Of a stretch of DNA of 64,000 nt, positions 8,797 through 17,827 are shown one piece after another; position 1 is the stretch's first letter; each line of letters starts with the position of its first letter. The notes below the pieces were generated by a model. The model had not been told where the DNA came from and did not search any database. It saw nothing but the letters and a program-made list of their open reading frames with translations. The DNA is from DASVWZ01 sp963715675. GTDB lineage: Bacteria > Acidobacteriota > Terriglobia > Terriglobales > Acidobacteriaceae. The position numbers were made by a program, and so were the translations under genes. The stretch lies in contig OY970265.1 of assembly GCA_963715675.1 (NCBI GenBank), positions 2,728,001 through 2,792,000 on the forward strand, read 5' to 3'.

Positions 8797-9531
8797 ATGA
8801 AGCGAAGTTCCAGGAAGCCAGTCAGAATTTCTGACTCATTGCAAAGGCAGCTGAACTCCTACGCGCTGGCGGCCAGCGCTGCCGGCGTGGGCATGCTGGC
8901 GCTGACCCAGCCGTCCGAGGCAAAAATTGTGTACACTCCCGCCCACCATGTCATTACCCGGGGCAGCCATTTCGCTCTCGACTTGAACCACGATGGGATC
9001 ACGGATTTCTACATCAATCACCGGTCGGGCTGCTCGAGCGAAGGGTTCTGCACTGCTGCTCTCTATGCCTGGGGCGGGGTCTCCGGGGGGAACTACGTCG
9101 AGGGGCTTCGTAAGGTCTTCAACTTCGCGTATGCCCTGACGCGTCAACAGCGGGTCGGCTCGACCAAGCCGTTCATGGGCTTCGCCATGTACTACCGTTT
9201 TGGCGCCCAAGGCACGGGTGGCGCCTGCTCCGGCTCCTGGGCAGACGTCAAGGACCGCTATCTCGGCCTCAGATTTATCCTCAAAGGCGAAACCCATTTC
9301 GGATGGGCCCGGCTGAACGTGGCTTGCACCCAGGGTTCGAACAAAATTGGACTGCTGACCGGCTACGCCTATGAGACCCTCGCCAACAAGCCGATCATCA
9401 CCGGCAAGACCAAAGGGCCCGATGTCATCACCTTTCCACTCCCAACCCTCGGGCATCTGGCGCGAGGCGCATCGGCAATGTCACTTGGCCCGGGAAACAA
9501 GCCCCCGCGACCACTCATTAAGCAGCAATAG
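8797..9531 (+). CDS. Secreted protein with DxNxDG calcium-type loop; paralogue of 61827-62513
   Basis: About 244 residues. The N-terminus 'LNSYALAASAAGVGMLAL' followed by PSEAKIVYTP is almost identical to that of the minus-strand gene at 61827-62513. 'LDLNHDGITDF' matches a DxNxDGxxD calcium-binding loop like those in FG-GAP and EF-hand-like repeats. Late conserved blocks are 'HFGWARLN' and 'ANKPIITGKTKGPDVIT'. The two copies differ mostly in the middle. The ATG at 8797 follows a GGGGG stretch, and an in-frame ATG at 8785 is the alternative. No known enzyme motif is present. The role is unknown; a secreted or surface protein is inferred. Confidence 0.7.
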   Translation: MKRSSRKPVRISDSLQRQLNSYALAASAAGVGMLALTQPSEAKIVYTPAHHVITRGSHFALDLNHDGITDFYINHRSGCSSEGFCTAALYAWGGVSGGNYVEGLRKVFNFAYALTRQQRVGSTKPFMGFAMYYRFGAQGTGGACSGSWADVKDRYLGLRFILKGETHFGWARLNVACTQGSNKIGLLTGYAYETLANKPIITGKTKGPDVITFPLPTLGHLARGASAMSLGPGNKPPRPLIKQQ

Positions 9532-9534
9532 CAA

Positions 9535-9573
9535 GGGCGACCCTTCATCGAGCTCTTCCCCAGCGGGTCGCCC
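9535..9573. repeat. Inverted repeat between convergent genes
   Basis: GGGCGACCC at 9535-9543 pairs perfectly with GGGTCGCCC at 9565-9573 across a 21-base loop. It lies between the forward gene ending at 9531 and the reverse gene ending at 9605, so it may act as a two-way transcription stop. Neither side has a T tract. Confidence 0.5.
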
Positions 9574-9604
9574 GGGACCGTGGGTCAGCGGTACTGTGAA
9601 AGCG

Positions 9605-10801
9605 TTACTTGAATGACCACACCGCTCCGTAGCCGCCTTCCCCGTTGCCTTCGGTAGTGCCGTATAGGGCCCCCTTCGCGTTGCGCAAAATGGAGCCGAA
9701 GGGCGTTGCGCCGTCGGTGGACGAAAAACTATGCAGCAGGGTCAACTTGCCGGCTTTGCTCAGCTCATACAGGGTTCCGCTCAGGGAAGCGCCGCCCGTC
9801 GCCGTGCTGCCATACAGGTTGCCGCTGGTATCCATTGCCACACCTGCAAACGGATAGCCGCCGTCCGACTTCGTTCCCGTGAAGCTGTGCAATATTGTCT
9901 CAGCCCCTTTCGAACTCACCTTCCAGACGATTCCGTAGTCAGAAGAGCCGCATGTATCGGCGGTGCCATAGAAGTTGCCCGACTTGTCCACCGCCGGGGT
10001 CCCGTACGGATAGCACCCGTCCTTGGAACCGCCCGCGAAGCTGTGCAGCACGGTCACCTTCCCGGCGGCAGTCAGCTTGAACAGCACTCCAGAACTATTC
10101 GCGCCGCCGTATGACGTCAATCCCACAAGGGTGCCTCCAGACTGCATGAGCAGCCTTCCATAGTAGGGGGATGCACCGTCGGCCGCTCCTCCCGCGAAGC
10201 TGTGCAGGGTGGTCTCTTGCCCCCCCGTGGTCAGCTTGAACACGGTTCCGTTATTGGAGGCCCCGCAAGCGGAAGTAGTGCCATAGAGGTTACCGGTGGC
10301 GTCCTGGATCAGACCTCCGGCCGGGTAACAGCCGTCCGCGGTCCCGCCCTCAAAACTATAAAGGACGGTCTCTGCGCCGCTGCTATCGAGCTTGAACACG
10401 ACCCCCAGGTTCGATCCGCCGCCGGAGTATGCTGTGCCATAGAGGTTACCCGATTTATCGAGGAGCAAGGGATCGTAGGGATAGGCCCCATCCGCGGTGC
10501 CGGTGAAACTGTAAAGTACGGTTTCCGTGCCGCTGCTGTTCACCTCGAACACCACCCCGGCGAACAAAGCACCGCCGTAGTAGGTGGTGCCATAGAGGTT
10601 CCCGGCAGAGTCCTGGATTAGGCCGGCGAACGGGTTTTGGCCGTCCGGCGTTCCCTTGAAGCTGTACAGTTTGGTGAATGTCTGACCCTGCGCCCCGGGA
10701 GCCGCGGCCACGCCCAGCACCAGCATCAGGAGGAACATCCGTAGGGTGCTCGCAGTGCCCGCACCTGGCTTCGAAACCGATTGTTGCAGTTTGTGGATCA
10801 C
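9605..10801 (-). CDS. Secreted GloVer-repeat protein (paralogue E)
   Basis: A 398-residue protein on the minus strand. A GTG start at 10801 is set by a strong AAGGAGGT eight bases upstream. The signal peptide ends at GAQGQTF. The seven repeats run from GNLYGTTYYGG to GALYGTTEGNG. In several blades the last motif residues read 'ACG' or 'TCG' instead of 'SGG', as in paralogue F at 34.7 kb, which shares the 'DGCYPxG' and 'LHSFAGG' linkers. It is convergent with the forward secretome genes. The function is unknown. Confidence 0.85.
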   Translation of the reverse strand: MIHKLQQSVSKPGAGTASTLRMFLLMLVLGVAAAPGAQGQTFTKLYSFKGTPDGQNPFAGLIQDSAGNLYGTTYYGGALFAGVVFEVNSSGTETVLYSFTGTADGAYPYDPLLLDKSGNLYGTAYSGGGSNLGVVFKLDSSGAETVLYSFEGGTADGCYPAGGLIQDATGNLYGTTSACGASNNGTVFKLTTGGQETTLHSFAGGAADGASPYYGRLLMQSGGTLVGLTSYGGANSSGVLFKLTAAGKVTVLHSFAGGSKDGCYPYGTPAVDKSGNFYGTADTCGSSDYGIVWKVSSKGAETILHSFTGTKSDGGYPFAGVAMDTSGNLYGSTATGGASLSGTLYELSKAGKLTLLHSFSSTDGATPFGSILRNAKGALYGTTEGNGEGGYGAVWSFK

Positions 10802-11087
10802 GAGCAGACCTCCTTAAATTCGTTACCAATTCTTCATGGGAACAAACATCGACTTGCGAACCTGGATCGCATACCGTCGGACGGTGGGAGAGGGGCCGTA
10901 CTCAGGCTGCGACTATTCTTGCCCGCCTCCCCTGCCTTGTCAAGGTTCTAGGGAAGTTAGGCGGACAACGAAATGGCGATCTTGTTGCAATACTTTTCAT
11001 CTTGATCCCGCCTAAGCTTGATGTCATATTAAGATTTCCGTCCCAGGTGCACTTCCCAAACAACTACGGGCCTCGATAGGAGATCCA

Positions 11088-12086
11088 ATGATCAAACGTA
11101 TTCGACGATTGAACAATTTCTTCCCGGCTTGCGTGGCCGTTGCAGGAATGCTCTTGTTGTGTTCCGCGGGGTTAAGCGGACAAGCCGTGGACACTGGCGT
11201 TTCGGCACTCATGAACCGCCCGCCGAATGTTCCGGAAGAGTACGGAATCACTCCGTTCGGCTACTTCCATCCGTCCTGTGTCCATATGGTGGCGGAGGGG
11301 AACACCCTCTTGGCGGATGGACGGGTCGAGCATCCGGACGGCGCAATCGACGCCGCTCCGGTTTGCGATTATCCGCACTACACATCGACCGGACGACTGG
11401 TGCCTGTCGATGCCAAACAACGGAGGGAGATAAATCCCCTCACAATCAGCGGCTGGCTGCTGTCCGTATCGGCGACTACCAGTGAGTCCTACTACAAGAT
11501 TGCCGCCACTTGGATCGTGCCGCCGGCGCCGGCCAGCAATGACAGACAGTGTGACTACTTCTTCCCCGGCTTTGAGGACAGCAACCATGTAATCAGTATT
11601 CTTCAGCCGGTGCTGCAATGGGGGGAAGGCTGCGGCTATATAGGCGGAGCCTACTGGCGGATCGCCAGCTGGAACTGCTGCATGCAGGGAACTACCTGGT
11701 ACAGCACGCCGGTCGATGTCAGCGTGGGAGACACCATCCAAGGCACGATTGCCCCTACCTGTAAGCCGGGGAAGAAGTACTGCCCGACCTGGAACGTGGT
11801 GAGTAAGGATGTGACCACGGGAAAAAAGACAACCTTGGCGAAAACTCCTGCCGATGGGCAAATTTGGAATTGGGCATTCGGTGCAGTCAGCGAGGACTAC
11901 GGCATTGTCCAGTGCAGCGATTTCCCCAACAACTCCGCGCTCACCTTCACCGTCCACCTGTATGACCAGCACCAGAAGGTGATCACCAATCCCAATTGGC
12001 AAGGCAAGCAGTGGATCTCGAATCCCGATCCAAGTTGCAACTACGGATGGAAGATCACCAAAACCAAGGAGATTGTTAAGTACTAA
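11088..12086 (+). CDS. Secreted protein of unknown function, possibly G1/eqolisin-like fold
   Basis: A 332-residue protein with a clear signal peptide (hydrophobic core FFPACVAVAGMLLLCSAGL). The second half has 'AATWIVPPAPASN', 'ILQPVLQWGEGCGY', 'WRIASWNCCMQG' and 'VDVSVGDTIQGTI', in the order WxVP, ILQxG and VxxGDxI. This order recalls bacterial relatives of G1 (eqolisin) peptidases, but the family's catalytic Glu region is not recognisable, so activity is not claimed. Eight or more cysteines suggest disulfides in an exported protein. The ATG at 11088 follows AGGAGATCC. A terminator-like hairpin follows the gene. Confidence 0.6.
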   Translation: MIKRIRRLNNFFPACVAVAGMLLLCSAGLSGQAVDTGVSALMNRPPNVPEEYGITPFGYFHPSCVHMVAEGNTLLADGRVEHPDGAIDAAPVCDYPHYTSTGRLVPVDAKQRREINPLTISGWLLSVSATTSESYYKIAATWIVPPAPASNDRQCDYFFPGFEDSNHVISILQPVLQWGEGCGYIGGAYWRIASWNCCMQGTTWYSTPVDVSVGDTIQGTIAPTCKPGKKYCPTWNVVSKDVTTGKKTTLAKTPADGQIWNWAFGAVSEDYGIVQCSDFPNNSALTFTVHLYDQHQKVITNPNWQGKQWISNPDPSCNYGWKITKTKEIVKY

Positions 12087-12106
12087 GCTAGTGGACAACT
12101 GAACAG

Positions 12107-12137
12107 AAGGGGGGGCGGTCTCTCGCTCCCCTTTTTA
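12107..12137 (+). terminator. Rho-independent terminator after the 11088-12086 gene
   Basis: A G-rich arm (GGGGGCG), a short loop (GTCTCT) and the pairing arm CGCTCCCC are followed by TTTTTAT. It lies 20 bases after the stop codon. Between here and 12392 nothing else was recognised. Confidence 0.65.
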
Positions 12138-12392
12138 TCTCGTAGCATTCGCTGTCGGCACTCTAGGATCGTGGGATGCCCTGCCAACGGAACCTGGCGC
12201 TGAATTGACGGAATTACGCGCGGCGGTAGAAAGGCTCGGTGTTTCCTCACAGCGGCGAGAACTGGCTCATAGAAGTCGCTGACAGCGTCAGTAGTGTCCC
12301 ATCAGCGCGTTGCTGCTTCCCCAAGCGCCCCAGCCGATCCTTGGGCGAGCCGACCGCAGCAAGAACGAATCGCGCAAGGTCTCGCGATCCCG

Positions 12393-13166
12393 TTACTTCG
12401 TTTCCTTGCCGGTAAGAGCAATCGAGAATGCCTGGCAACCCGATCCGCAAACGTCCTGGCCGTTGCAGTTGGCGTAGTTCACTCCAAAATATGCGCCGTT
12501 GAAGTAGCAATCGTTGAGATCGTTCTTCCACCCGTGGTGATTCGAAGGCGACTGGGGCGGCACATCCATGACGTACCCGAAGCCGTCGTCGCTGATCGGC
12601 AGCAAGTTCACGTAGTACACCCTGCCCTTCTTCAATTTGCACGGCTTCGAGAGCTTCTCGATCGTGAAAGAATAGTCCTCACCAAAACCACCAAATTCCT
12701 GGTATACCTTGAGCGTTCCATTGCCGCTGGTACTGCAGACTGTCTTGCCGGCCTGCCCAGGCTTGATGCCGACTTGAACGACAAACGGACTCGGGTTTAT
12801 GACTGTGAAGCCGCCGATCCACTCAACAAACGTAGCTCCGGTCACAGTGACGTCCCGATCCGGCTTCACGCCTACCCACGCTTGCCCTTCGAGTTGGCCT
12901 CTGTCCGTGACGTAGTCCGTATCGAACACGCCGTCAGCGTCCGAGTAGCTGGTCTCGAAGTCGCCCGCATAGTACAGGCAGGTCTTAGGCGGGCAAAATG
13001 GCGGGTAGTACGAGCCTTTGTTTTTCACCGCTTCTGTGCCCGGCTGGGCAAGAACAGCCTGAGTGTTCTCCCGCATGGTAACAGGCGGCAGGGTTCTGCT
13101 GTCCTGCGCGGCCGCGAATAGGCCAAGCATTGCGATCAACGTGACTGTGAAGACTGTCTTGCTCAT
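12393..13166 (-). CDS. Secreted cysteine-rich protein of unknown function
   Basis: A 257-residue protein with a signal peptide (MSKTVFTVTLIAMLGLFAAAQ). The mature part starts with a Pro/Cys segment 'YPPFCPPKTCLYYAGDF', then beta-rich sequence with 'VTVTGATFVEWIGGF', and ends with closely spaced cysteines (NCNGQDVCGSGCQAFSIALTG). The last pattern looks like a disulfide-stabilised C-terminal strand. No enzyme signature was recognised. It stands alone between two convergent or divergent secretome genes. The shadow frame on the opposite strand was rejected because it lacks a signal and has no family pattern. Confidence 0.65.
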   Translation of the reverse strand: MSKTVFTVTLIAMLGLFAAAQDSRTLPPVTMRENTQAVLAQPGTEAVKNKGSYYPPFCPPKTCLYYAGDFETSYSDADGVFDTDYVTDRGQLEGQAWVGVKPDRDVTVTGATFVEWIGGFTVINPSPFVVQVGIKPGQAGKTVCSTSGNGTLKVYQEFGGFGEDYSFTIEKLSKPCKLKKGRVYYVNLLPISDDGFGYVMDVPPQSPSNHHGWKNDLNDCYFNGAYFGVNYANCNGQDVCGSGCQAFSIALTGKETK

Positions 13167-13558
13167 GGGAGTCCTCCGGCAAGCCTTCGGCGAAGATCCG
13201 CCCGCCGAACACCACCATTCTAAACCCGGTGGTCAAGGACATTCCGGGATGAACGTGCGGAAGACCGGTCAGCTTCCGCTATCCGGCCATAGCATTCGCA
13301 ACCAGGATTGCCTGCACTTGGATTGCGCCGCATCGCCGGCCATCGGCACCCTTCCTTAAGTCGGGCTCCAGGGCGATTCCCCGAACCCACGAAGCGCAGC
13401 CTTTCCAACCACTTAGCAACACCCCACCTGCGCGCCTGACCGAGCCTCCCAGTCCCACAACTTTCTGCGCAACTTTGCTGGCTTTCAGAGGTTCTAAGTA
13501 ATAAGGGTTGCTGTATCTTGGGGGCGCCATGGCCAGGAATTCGGAGTATGATGGGCGG
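13167..13558. other. Intergenic region between divergent secretome genes
   Basis: About 390 bases that should hold the promoters of the two divergent genes. No clear -35/-10 pair, operator or repeat was identified. Confidence 0.4.
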
Positions 13559-14266
13559 ATGAAACGCCTGAATCAGGCTTCAGTAGCGGCTTTTGGGGTG
13601 GTGGTGGCGGCGGCTTTCCTGCTCTCCGCTGCCCGTGCGCAGGTCAACGGCACACCTCCCTCGGTTACTTCCCCGGGCTTTGGTGGCCAAAGTGGAAGCA
13701 TCCACGGTACGGCTCCGAGTGTCACCTCGCTGGGACCGCATGGCTACACTCCCAATCACGGTTCTGTCACGAGTGGCGCGAGTTTGTTCGGCACAAACCG
13801 CGGCACCATCAATGGCCATCATCCTCACGGCCATTCTCACCCCCTTTGGGGCGGTTATTACGCCTACCCGGTTCCGTACTATGGCTACGATGACAGCGCC
13901 GATGCCGAACCTCCCGCCGAGGACCAGTACAACGGTGGTCCAACCATTTTTGATCGTCGCGGCCCCGGAACGCCTGCGTATCGGCCACCCGAGCCAACCA
14001 ACTACGCCGGCAGTGACCGGCCAAGCGAGGCGCCGGCTCCCGAGCCCGCTCCTGCTTCCGACCAGCCTCAGACCGTTTTGATTTTCAAGGACGGCCATCA
14101 GCTTGAAGTTGCCAACTACGCCATCGTCGGTGACTCGCTGTTCGACCTGACCGAGGGGCACCGGCACAAGATCGCTCTGGCTGATCTGGATCTGACGGCA
14201 ACCTCCAAGCAAAACGAAGACCGTGGAATCGACTTCCGCCTCCCTTCGAAGGCTGAGGCCAACTAG
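13559..14266 (+). CDS. Secreted low-complexity protein with a C-terminal beta domain
   Basis: About 235 residues. The signal peptide (hydrophobic AAFGVVVAAAFLLSAARA) is followed by a Gly/Thr/Ser-rich stretch with the imperfect repeat 'GTPPSVTSPG / GTAPSVTSLG'. Then come a His-rich segment (HHPHGHSHP), a Pro/Glu/Ala-rich linker and a short globular end 'VLIFKDGHQLEVANYAIVGD...KIALADLDL'. The end domain is a pattern seen after low-complexity linkers in many acidobacterial exported proteins. An in-frame ATG at 13529 is possible but would put charged residues before the signal. The His cluster could bind metal, which is an inference. Confidence 0.65.
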   Translation: MKRLNQASVAAFGVVVAAAFLLSAARAQVNGTPPSVTSPGFGGQSGSIHGTAPSVTSLGPHGYTPNHGSVTSGASLFGTNRGTINGHHPHGHSHPLWGGYYAYPVPYYGYDDSADAEPPAEDQYNGGPTIFDRRGPGTPAYRPPEPTNYAGSDRPSEAPAPEPAPASDQPQTVLIFKDGHQLEVANYAIVGDSLFDLTEGHRHKIALADLDLTATSKQNEDRGIDFRLPSKAEAN

Positions 14267-14562
14267 GCTCCCAGCCAGAAAAAGCCTCGTTAGTTCCCTG
14301 CCGTTGTCCGTCCCGAATGAAGTTGTCATCCGGCCCTCATCGCTCAATCCCTCGGGCTTCTGCGCGACTGTTTCAACTACCCCAATTCCTCTGGGGCCCC
14401 GGCTCGAAAGCCGGCCCTCCGGATAAACCCTGCGCCTTGCCCCTGCATGATTCTTTACCCAATCATTACAAGCTGATTACGACGTCACGTGCAGCGCGCG
14501 TTTCTAATGGGCTATCGCCGTTCGAAGACAATGACTTTCCCGGCGACCTATAGGAGTGCCCG

Positions 14563-14844
14563 ATGAATAACGCAGCTGTACTTGTATTGACCGCCGCGCT
14601 GACCATGGCAAGCGTGTGGCCGATTGTGAAAACGGTTTCTGCCACCGGCCATGCCTCCCGCTTTGCCGTCAACCACTCAATGGACGCCGCCTATCGCGAC
14701 GGTCTCTTTTTCGGTCGCCTGGATGCCGAGGCTGGCCGTCGTCCCTATCTGGCCATCGCCCGCTGGAACCAAGAATCCGACCGCAATTTGTTCCGCGCCG
14801 GTTACCATGCCGGATATTCGCAAGCAATTGCTATGGTTCAGTAA
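14563..14844 (+). CDS. Small exported protein of unknown function
   Basis: A 93-residue protein starting after an ATAGGAG Shine-Dalgarno. The N-terminal hydrophobic segment (AVLVLTAALTMASVWPIV) could be a signal or anchor. The rest has two related motifs, 'AAYRDGLFFGRLDAEAGR' and 'NLFRAGYHAGYSQAI', that is, two YxxG(x)xxG-type helices spaced about 40 residues apart. This looks like a short duplicated helical repeat. No family was recognised. The gene sits just before gyrA but is separated by a GC-rich hairpin and an independent promoter. Confidence 0.6.
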   Translation: MNNAAVLVLTAALTMASVWPIVKTVSATGHASRFAVNHSMDAAYRDGLFFGRLDAEAGRRPYLAIARWNQESDRNLFRAGYHAGYSQAIAMVQ

Positions 14845-14853
14845 ATCAAAGCA

Positions 14854-14894
14854 CCGGGGGCGGGCACATTCGCCTGAGTTGGCGCCCGCCCCGG
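14854..14894 (+). repeat. GC-rich hairpin between the 14563 gene and gyrA
   Basis: CCGGGGGCGGGC at 14854-14865 can pair with GCCCGCCCCGG at 14884-14894 with one bulge. No T tract follows, so it may be a Rho-independent-like stop or simply a repeat. Confidence 0.4.
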
Positions 14895-14987
14895 GCGCGC
14901 TCCCAAAACCGGGCATCGGGACCCAGGCGAGGGTGCTGCTTTCGCCACTAGCCCACCCCAGAACCCTCCCCCAAACCCACCGTTCCG

Positions 14988-14996
14988 TGTTATAAT
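14988..14996 (+). promoter_or_regulatory. Extended -10 promoter for gyrA
   Basis: TGTTATAAT at 14988-14996 is a perfect extended -10 (TGnTATAAT). No good -35 lies upstream, as expected for this class. The leader to the gyrA ATG would be about 95 bases long and contains AACAGCTAA twice (near 15013 and 15067). Confidence 0.5.
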
Positions 14997-15098
14997 TTTT
15001 CTATCCGAAACAACAGCTAACATCCTTTAAATGCAATTATTTACACTCAAGCTGAGCGCGGAAACTAACAGCTAAACGCTAGGAGCCAGGAGCTTCTT

Positions 15099-17753
15099 AT
15101 GCCTGACGACCAGAATCCTGAACTGCCCTTAACTCCTCCGTCCGGCGGCGGAGATGGCACCGGCATTCCCGGCGCCGCCAACATTCAGCCCGTCAACATA
15201 GAAGAGGAGATGCGGCGGTCGTATCTCGACTATTCCATGTCGGTGATCATCGGCCGCGCCCTGCCCGACGTGCGCGACGGATTGAAGCCCGTGCACCGCC
15301 GCATCTTGTACGCCATGTACGACATGAATTTGCTGCATAACCGTAAGCACAGCAAGTGCGCCGGCGTAGTCGGAGAGTTATTGAAGAAGTATCACCCGCA
15401 TGGCGACAGCGCCGTGTACGACGCCTTGGTGCGGCTGGCCCAGCCCTGGAGCCTGCGTTATCCCCTGATCGACGGCCAGGGGAATTTCGGTTCGGTGGAC
15501 GGCGATCCCCCTGCGGCCTATCGGTACACCGAGTGCCGCATGACCCGCATCGCCGAAGAAATGCTGGCCGATATCGACAAAGATGCGGTCGACTTCGTGC
15601 CCAACTTCGACGAGCAGACCAGCGAGCCCACAGTCCTGCCCACCCGCATTCCCAATCTGCTGATCAACGGCTCCAACGGAATCGCCGTCGGCATGGCCAC
15701 CAACATTCCCCCGCACAATCTTACTGAGATCGTCGACGCCACCATCACCTTGGTAAACAATCCCCACACCCCGCTGCCCGAGATTCTGAAAATCGTCAAG
15801 GGCCCCGACTTCCCCACCGCCGGCATCATTCACGGCAAGTCCGGAATCCTGGAAGCCTACACCAACGGCCGCGGCCGTTTCATGATGCGCGCCCGCGCCG
15901 CCATCGAGAACATCAGCAAAGAGCGCCAGGCGATTGTCGTTACCGAAATTCCCTATCAGGTGAACAAGGCTCGGCTGGTCGAGCGCATCGCCCAGCTCGT
16001 CAACGACAAAATCGTGGACGACGTTTCTGACATTCGCGACGAGAGCGACCGCGACGGTATGCGCATCGTCGTCGAACTCAAACGCGGCGGCGAGCCGCAG
16101 CTCGTGCTCAACCAGCTCTTCAAGCACACCTCGATGCAGGAAGGTTTCAGCATGATCTTCCTCGCCGTGGTGAATGGGCAGCCCAAGGAAATGGGCCTGA
16201 TCCAGGCCATCCAGCATTTCATCGATCATCGTGTCGACGTCGTCCGCCGCCGGACCGCATTCCTCCTGCAAAAAGCAAAAGATCGCGAGCACATCCTCGA
16301 AGGCTACCTCACCGCGCTCGATCACCTCGACAACGTAATCACCATCATCCGCGCCAGCGCCAACCGCGCCGACGCCCGCGATAACCTGGTAACTTATTTT
16401 GCCGGGAAGAAGATTGACATCAACACCACCGGTCGCGCGCCCAGGCTCAATCCCGAAAAGCCATTCACCACCATCCAGGCCGACGCCATTCTCGAACTGC
16501 AATTGCACCGCCTGACCCGGCTTTCGATCGACGAAATCTCGAAGGAACTAGGGGTTACCCGCGACAACATCGCCGAGTTCGAATCCATTCTCGGCTCCGA
16601 GAAAAAACTGCGCGGCGTCATCATCAAGGAACTCGAAGAAATCAAGAAGCTCTACGGCGACGAGCGCCGCACCGTGATCGAAGACGAGGCCGCCGAGATC
16701 AAGCTCGAAGACCTCATCGCCGACGAGCAGGTCGCCGTCACCGTAAGCCACGGCGGATATCTCAAGCGCACCCCGATCTCCACTTACCGCATGCAGCGCC
16801 GCGGAGGCACCGGTCGCACCGGCATGAAGACCCGCGACGAGGATTTCGTCGAGCATCTGTTCATCGCCTCCACCCACGCCTACATCCTCATTTTCACCAA
16901 CACCGGCCGCGTGTTCTGGCTGAAAGTCTATGAAACTCCCGACGTGGCCGCCGCCGGCAAAGGCAAGCACGTGGGCAACCTGGTCGCCCTGCAACCCGGA
17001 GAAACCGTGCGCACCCTGCTGGTGGTGCGCGACCTCGAAGAAGAAGGCAAGTACATCTTTTTTGCCACCCGCAACGGCACCGTGAAAAAGACCGAATTGA
17101 AAGATTTTTCCCACGTCATGTCGCGCGGCATCATTGCCATCGGCATTGAGAAAGACGACGAACTGGTCGGCGTCACCCTGACCGACGGCAACCAGATCGT
17201 GTTTCTGGCTTCGCACGACGGCCAGGCCATCCGCTTCGATGAAGAGGCTGTGCGTCCCATGGGCCGGCCCGCCTTCGGCGTCCGCGGCATGAATCTCGAG
17301 GCCAAGGACTACATCGTCGGCATGGCAACCACCACCAAGCCGGACGTGGCAGCAGAGGCCGCTAAACAGAAGAAAGCCGACGATGCCGGCGAGGATCTCA
17401 TCCCTGAAAAAGGCTCTCTGATTCTTTCGGTCACCGAGAACGGCTACGGCAAGCGCACTCCCGCGGACGAGTATCGTCTGACCAACCGCGGCGGCAAGGG
17501 CGTCATCAACGTCAAGACCACCGAACGCAACGGCAAAGTCGTCGGCATCGCGCAGGTCACGGAAGAATCCGAACTCATGCTGATCAGCCAGTACGGCAAA
17601 ATCATCCGCATGGATAGCGGCACCATCCGCGAGTCTGGCCGCGCCGCCCAAGGCGTTCGCCTATTGCAGTTGGAGCCGGGAGACCGCGTAGCCGCCGCGG
17701 TAGTCATCCCACCCGAAGAAGAACCGAACGGCAACGGCACGCTGATACAGTAG
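15099..17753 (+). CDS. gyrA: DNA gyrase subunit A
   Basis: An 884-residue GyrA. It is the breakage-reunion subunit of the A2B2 gyrase that introduces negative supercoils. The winged-helix/tower region carries the catalytic Tyr143 in 'AAYRYTECRM'. The quinolone-determining region reads 'HGDSAVYD', with Ser104 and Asp108 at the positions of E. coli Ser83 and Asp87, so no classic resistance substitution is present. The C-terminal beta-pinwheel follows the GyrA-box-like 'QRRGGTGR' (usually QRRGGKG), which supports gyrase rather than topoisomerase IV. A short acidic/Gly-Pro N-terminal extension precedes the conserved start. AGGAGC lies before the ATG. No gyrB is adjacent. Confidence 0.97.
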   Translation: MPDDQNPELPLTPPSGGGDGTGIPGAANIQPVNIEEEMRRSYLDYSMSVIIGRALPDVRDGLKPVHRRILYAMYDMNLLHNRKHSKCAGVVGELLKKYHPHGDSAVYDALVRLAQPWSLRYPLIDGQGNFGSVDGDPPAAYRYTECRMTRIAEEMLADIDKDAVDFVPNFDEQTSEPTVLPTRIPNLLINGSNGIAVGMATNIPPHNLTEIVDATITLVNNPHTPLPEILKIVKGPDFPTAGIIHGKSGILEAYTNGRGRFMMRARAAIENISKERQAIVVTEIPYQVNKARLVERIAQLVNDKIVDDVSDIRDESDRDGMRIVVELKRGGEPQLVLNQLFKHTSMQEGFSMIFLAVVNGQPKEMGLIQAIQHFIDHRVDVVRRRTAFLLQKAKDREHILEGYLTALDHLDNVITIIRASANRADARDNLVTYFAGKKIDINTTGRAPRLNPEKPFTTIQADAILELQLHRLTRLSIDEISKELGVTRDNIAEFESILGSEKKLRGVIIKELEEIKKLYGDERRTVIEDEAAEIKLEDLIADEQVAVTVSHGGYLKRTPISTYRMQRRGGTGRTGMKTRDEDFVEHLFIASTHAYILIFTNTGRVFWLKVYETPDVAAAGKGKHVGNLVALQPGETVRTLLVVRDLEEEGKYIFFATRNGTVKKTELKDFSHVMSRGIIAIGIEKDDELVGVTLTDGNQIVFLASHDGQAIRFDEEAVRPMGRPAFGVRGMNLEAKDYIVGMATTTKPDVAAEAAKQKKADDAGEDLIPEKGSLILSVTENGYGKRTPADEYRLTNRGGKGVINVKTTERNGKVVGIAQVTEESELMLISQYGKIIRMDSGTIRESGRAAQGVRLLQLEPGDRVAAAVVIPPEEEPNGNGTLIQ

Positions 17754-17827
17754 CAGATGTGTGGGGCGGGCGCCCTCGCCCACCTAGTCGAAGCGAACTC
17801 GGCGCCCGCTCGTGCCCCGCTGGGGCG

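Noticed and set aside
11088..12086. Active G1 peptidase
   Set aside because: The catalytic Glu region is not recognisable, so only a fold-level similarity is noted.
14567..15098. Additional small gene just before gyrA in the other two frames
   Set aside because: Overlaps the better-supported 93-residue gene and a GC-rich hairpin; no ribosome-binding site.
15378..17651. Long antisense frames within gyrA
   Set aside because: Asp/Val/Gly-rich mirror translations typical of high-GC coding sequence; gyrA is certain.
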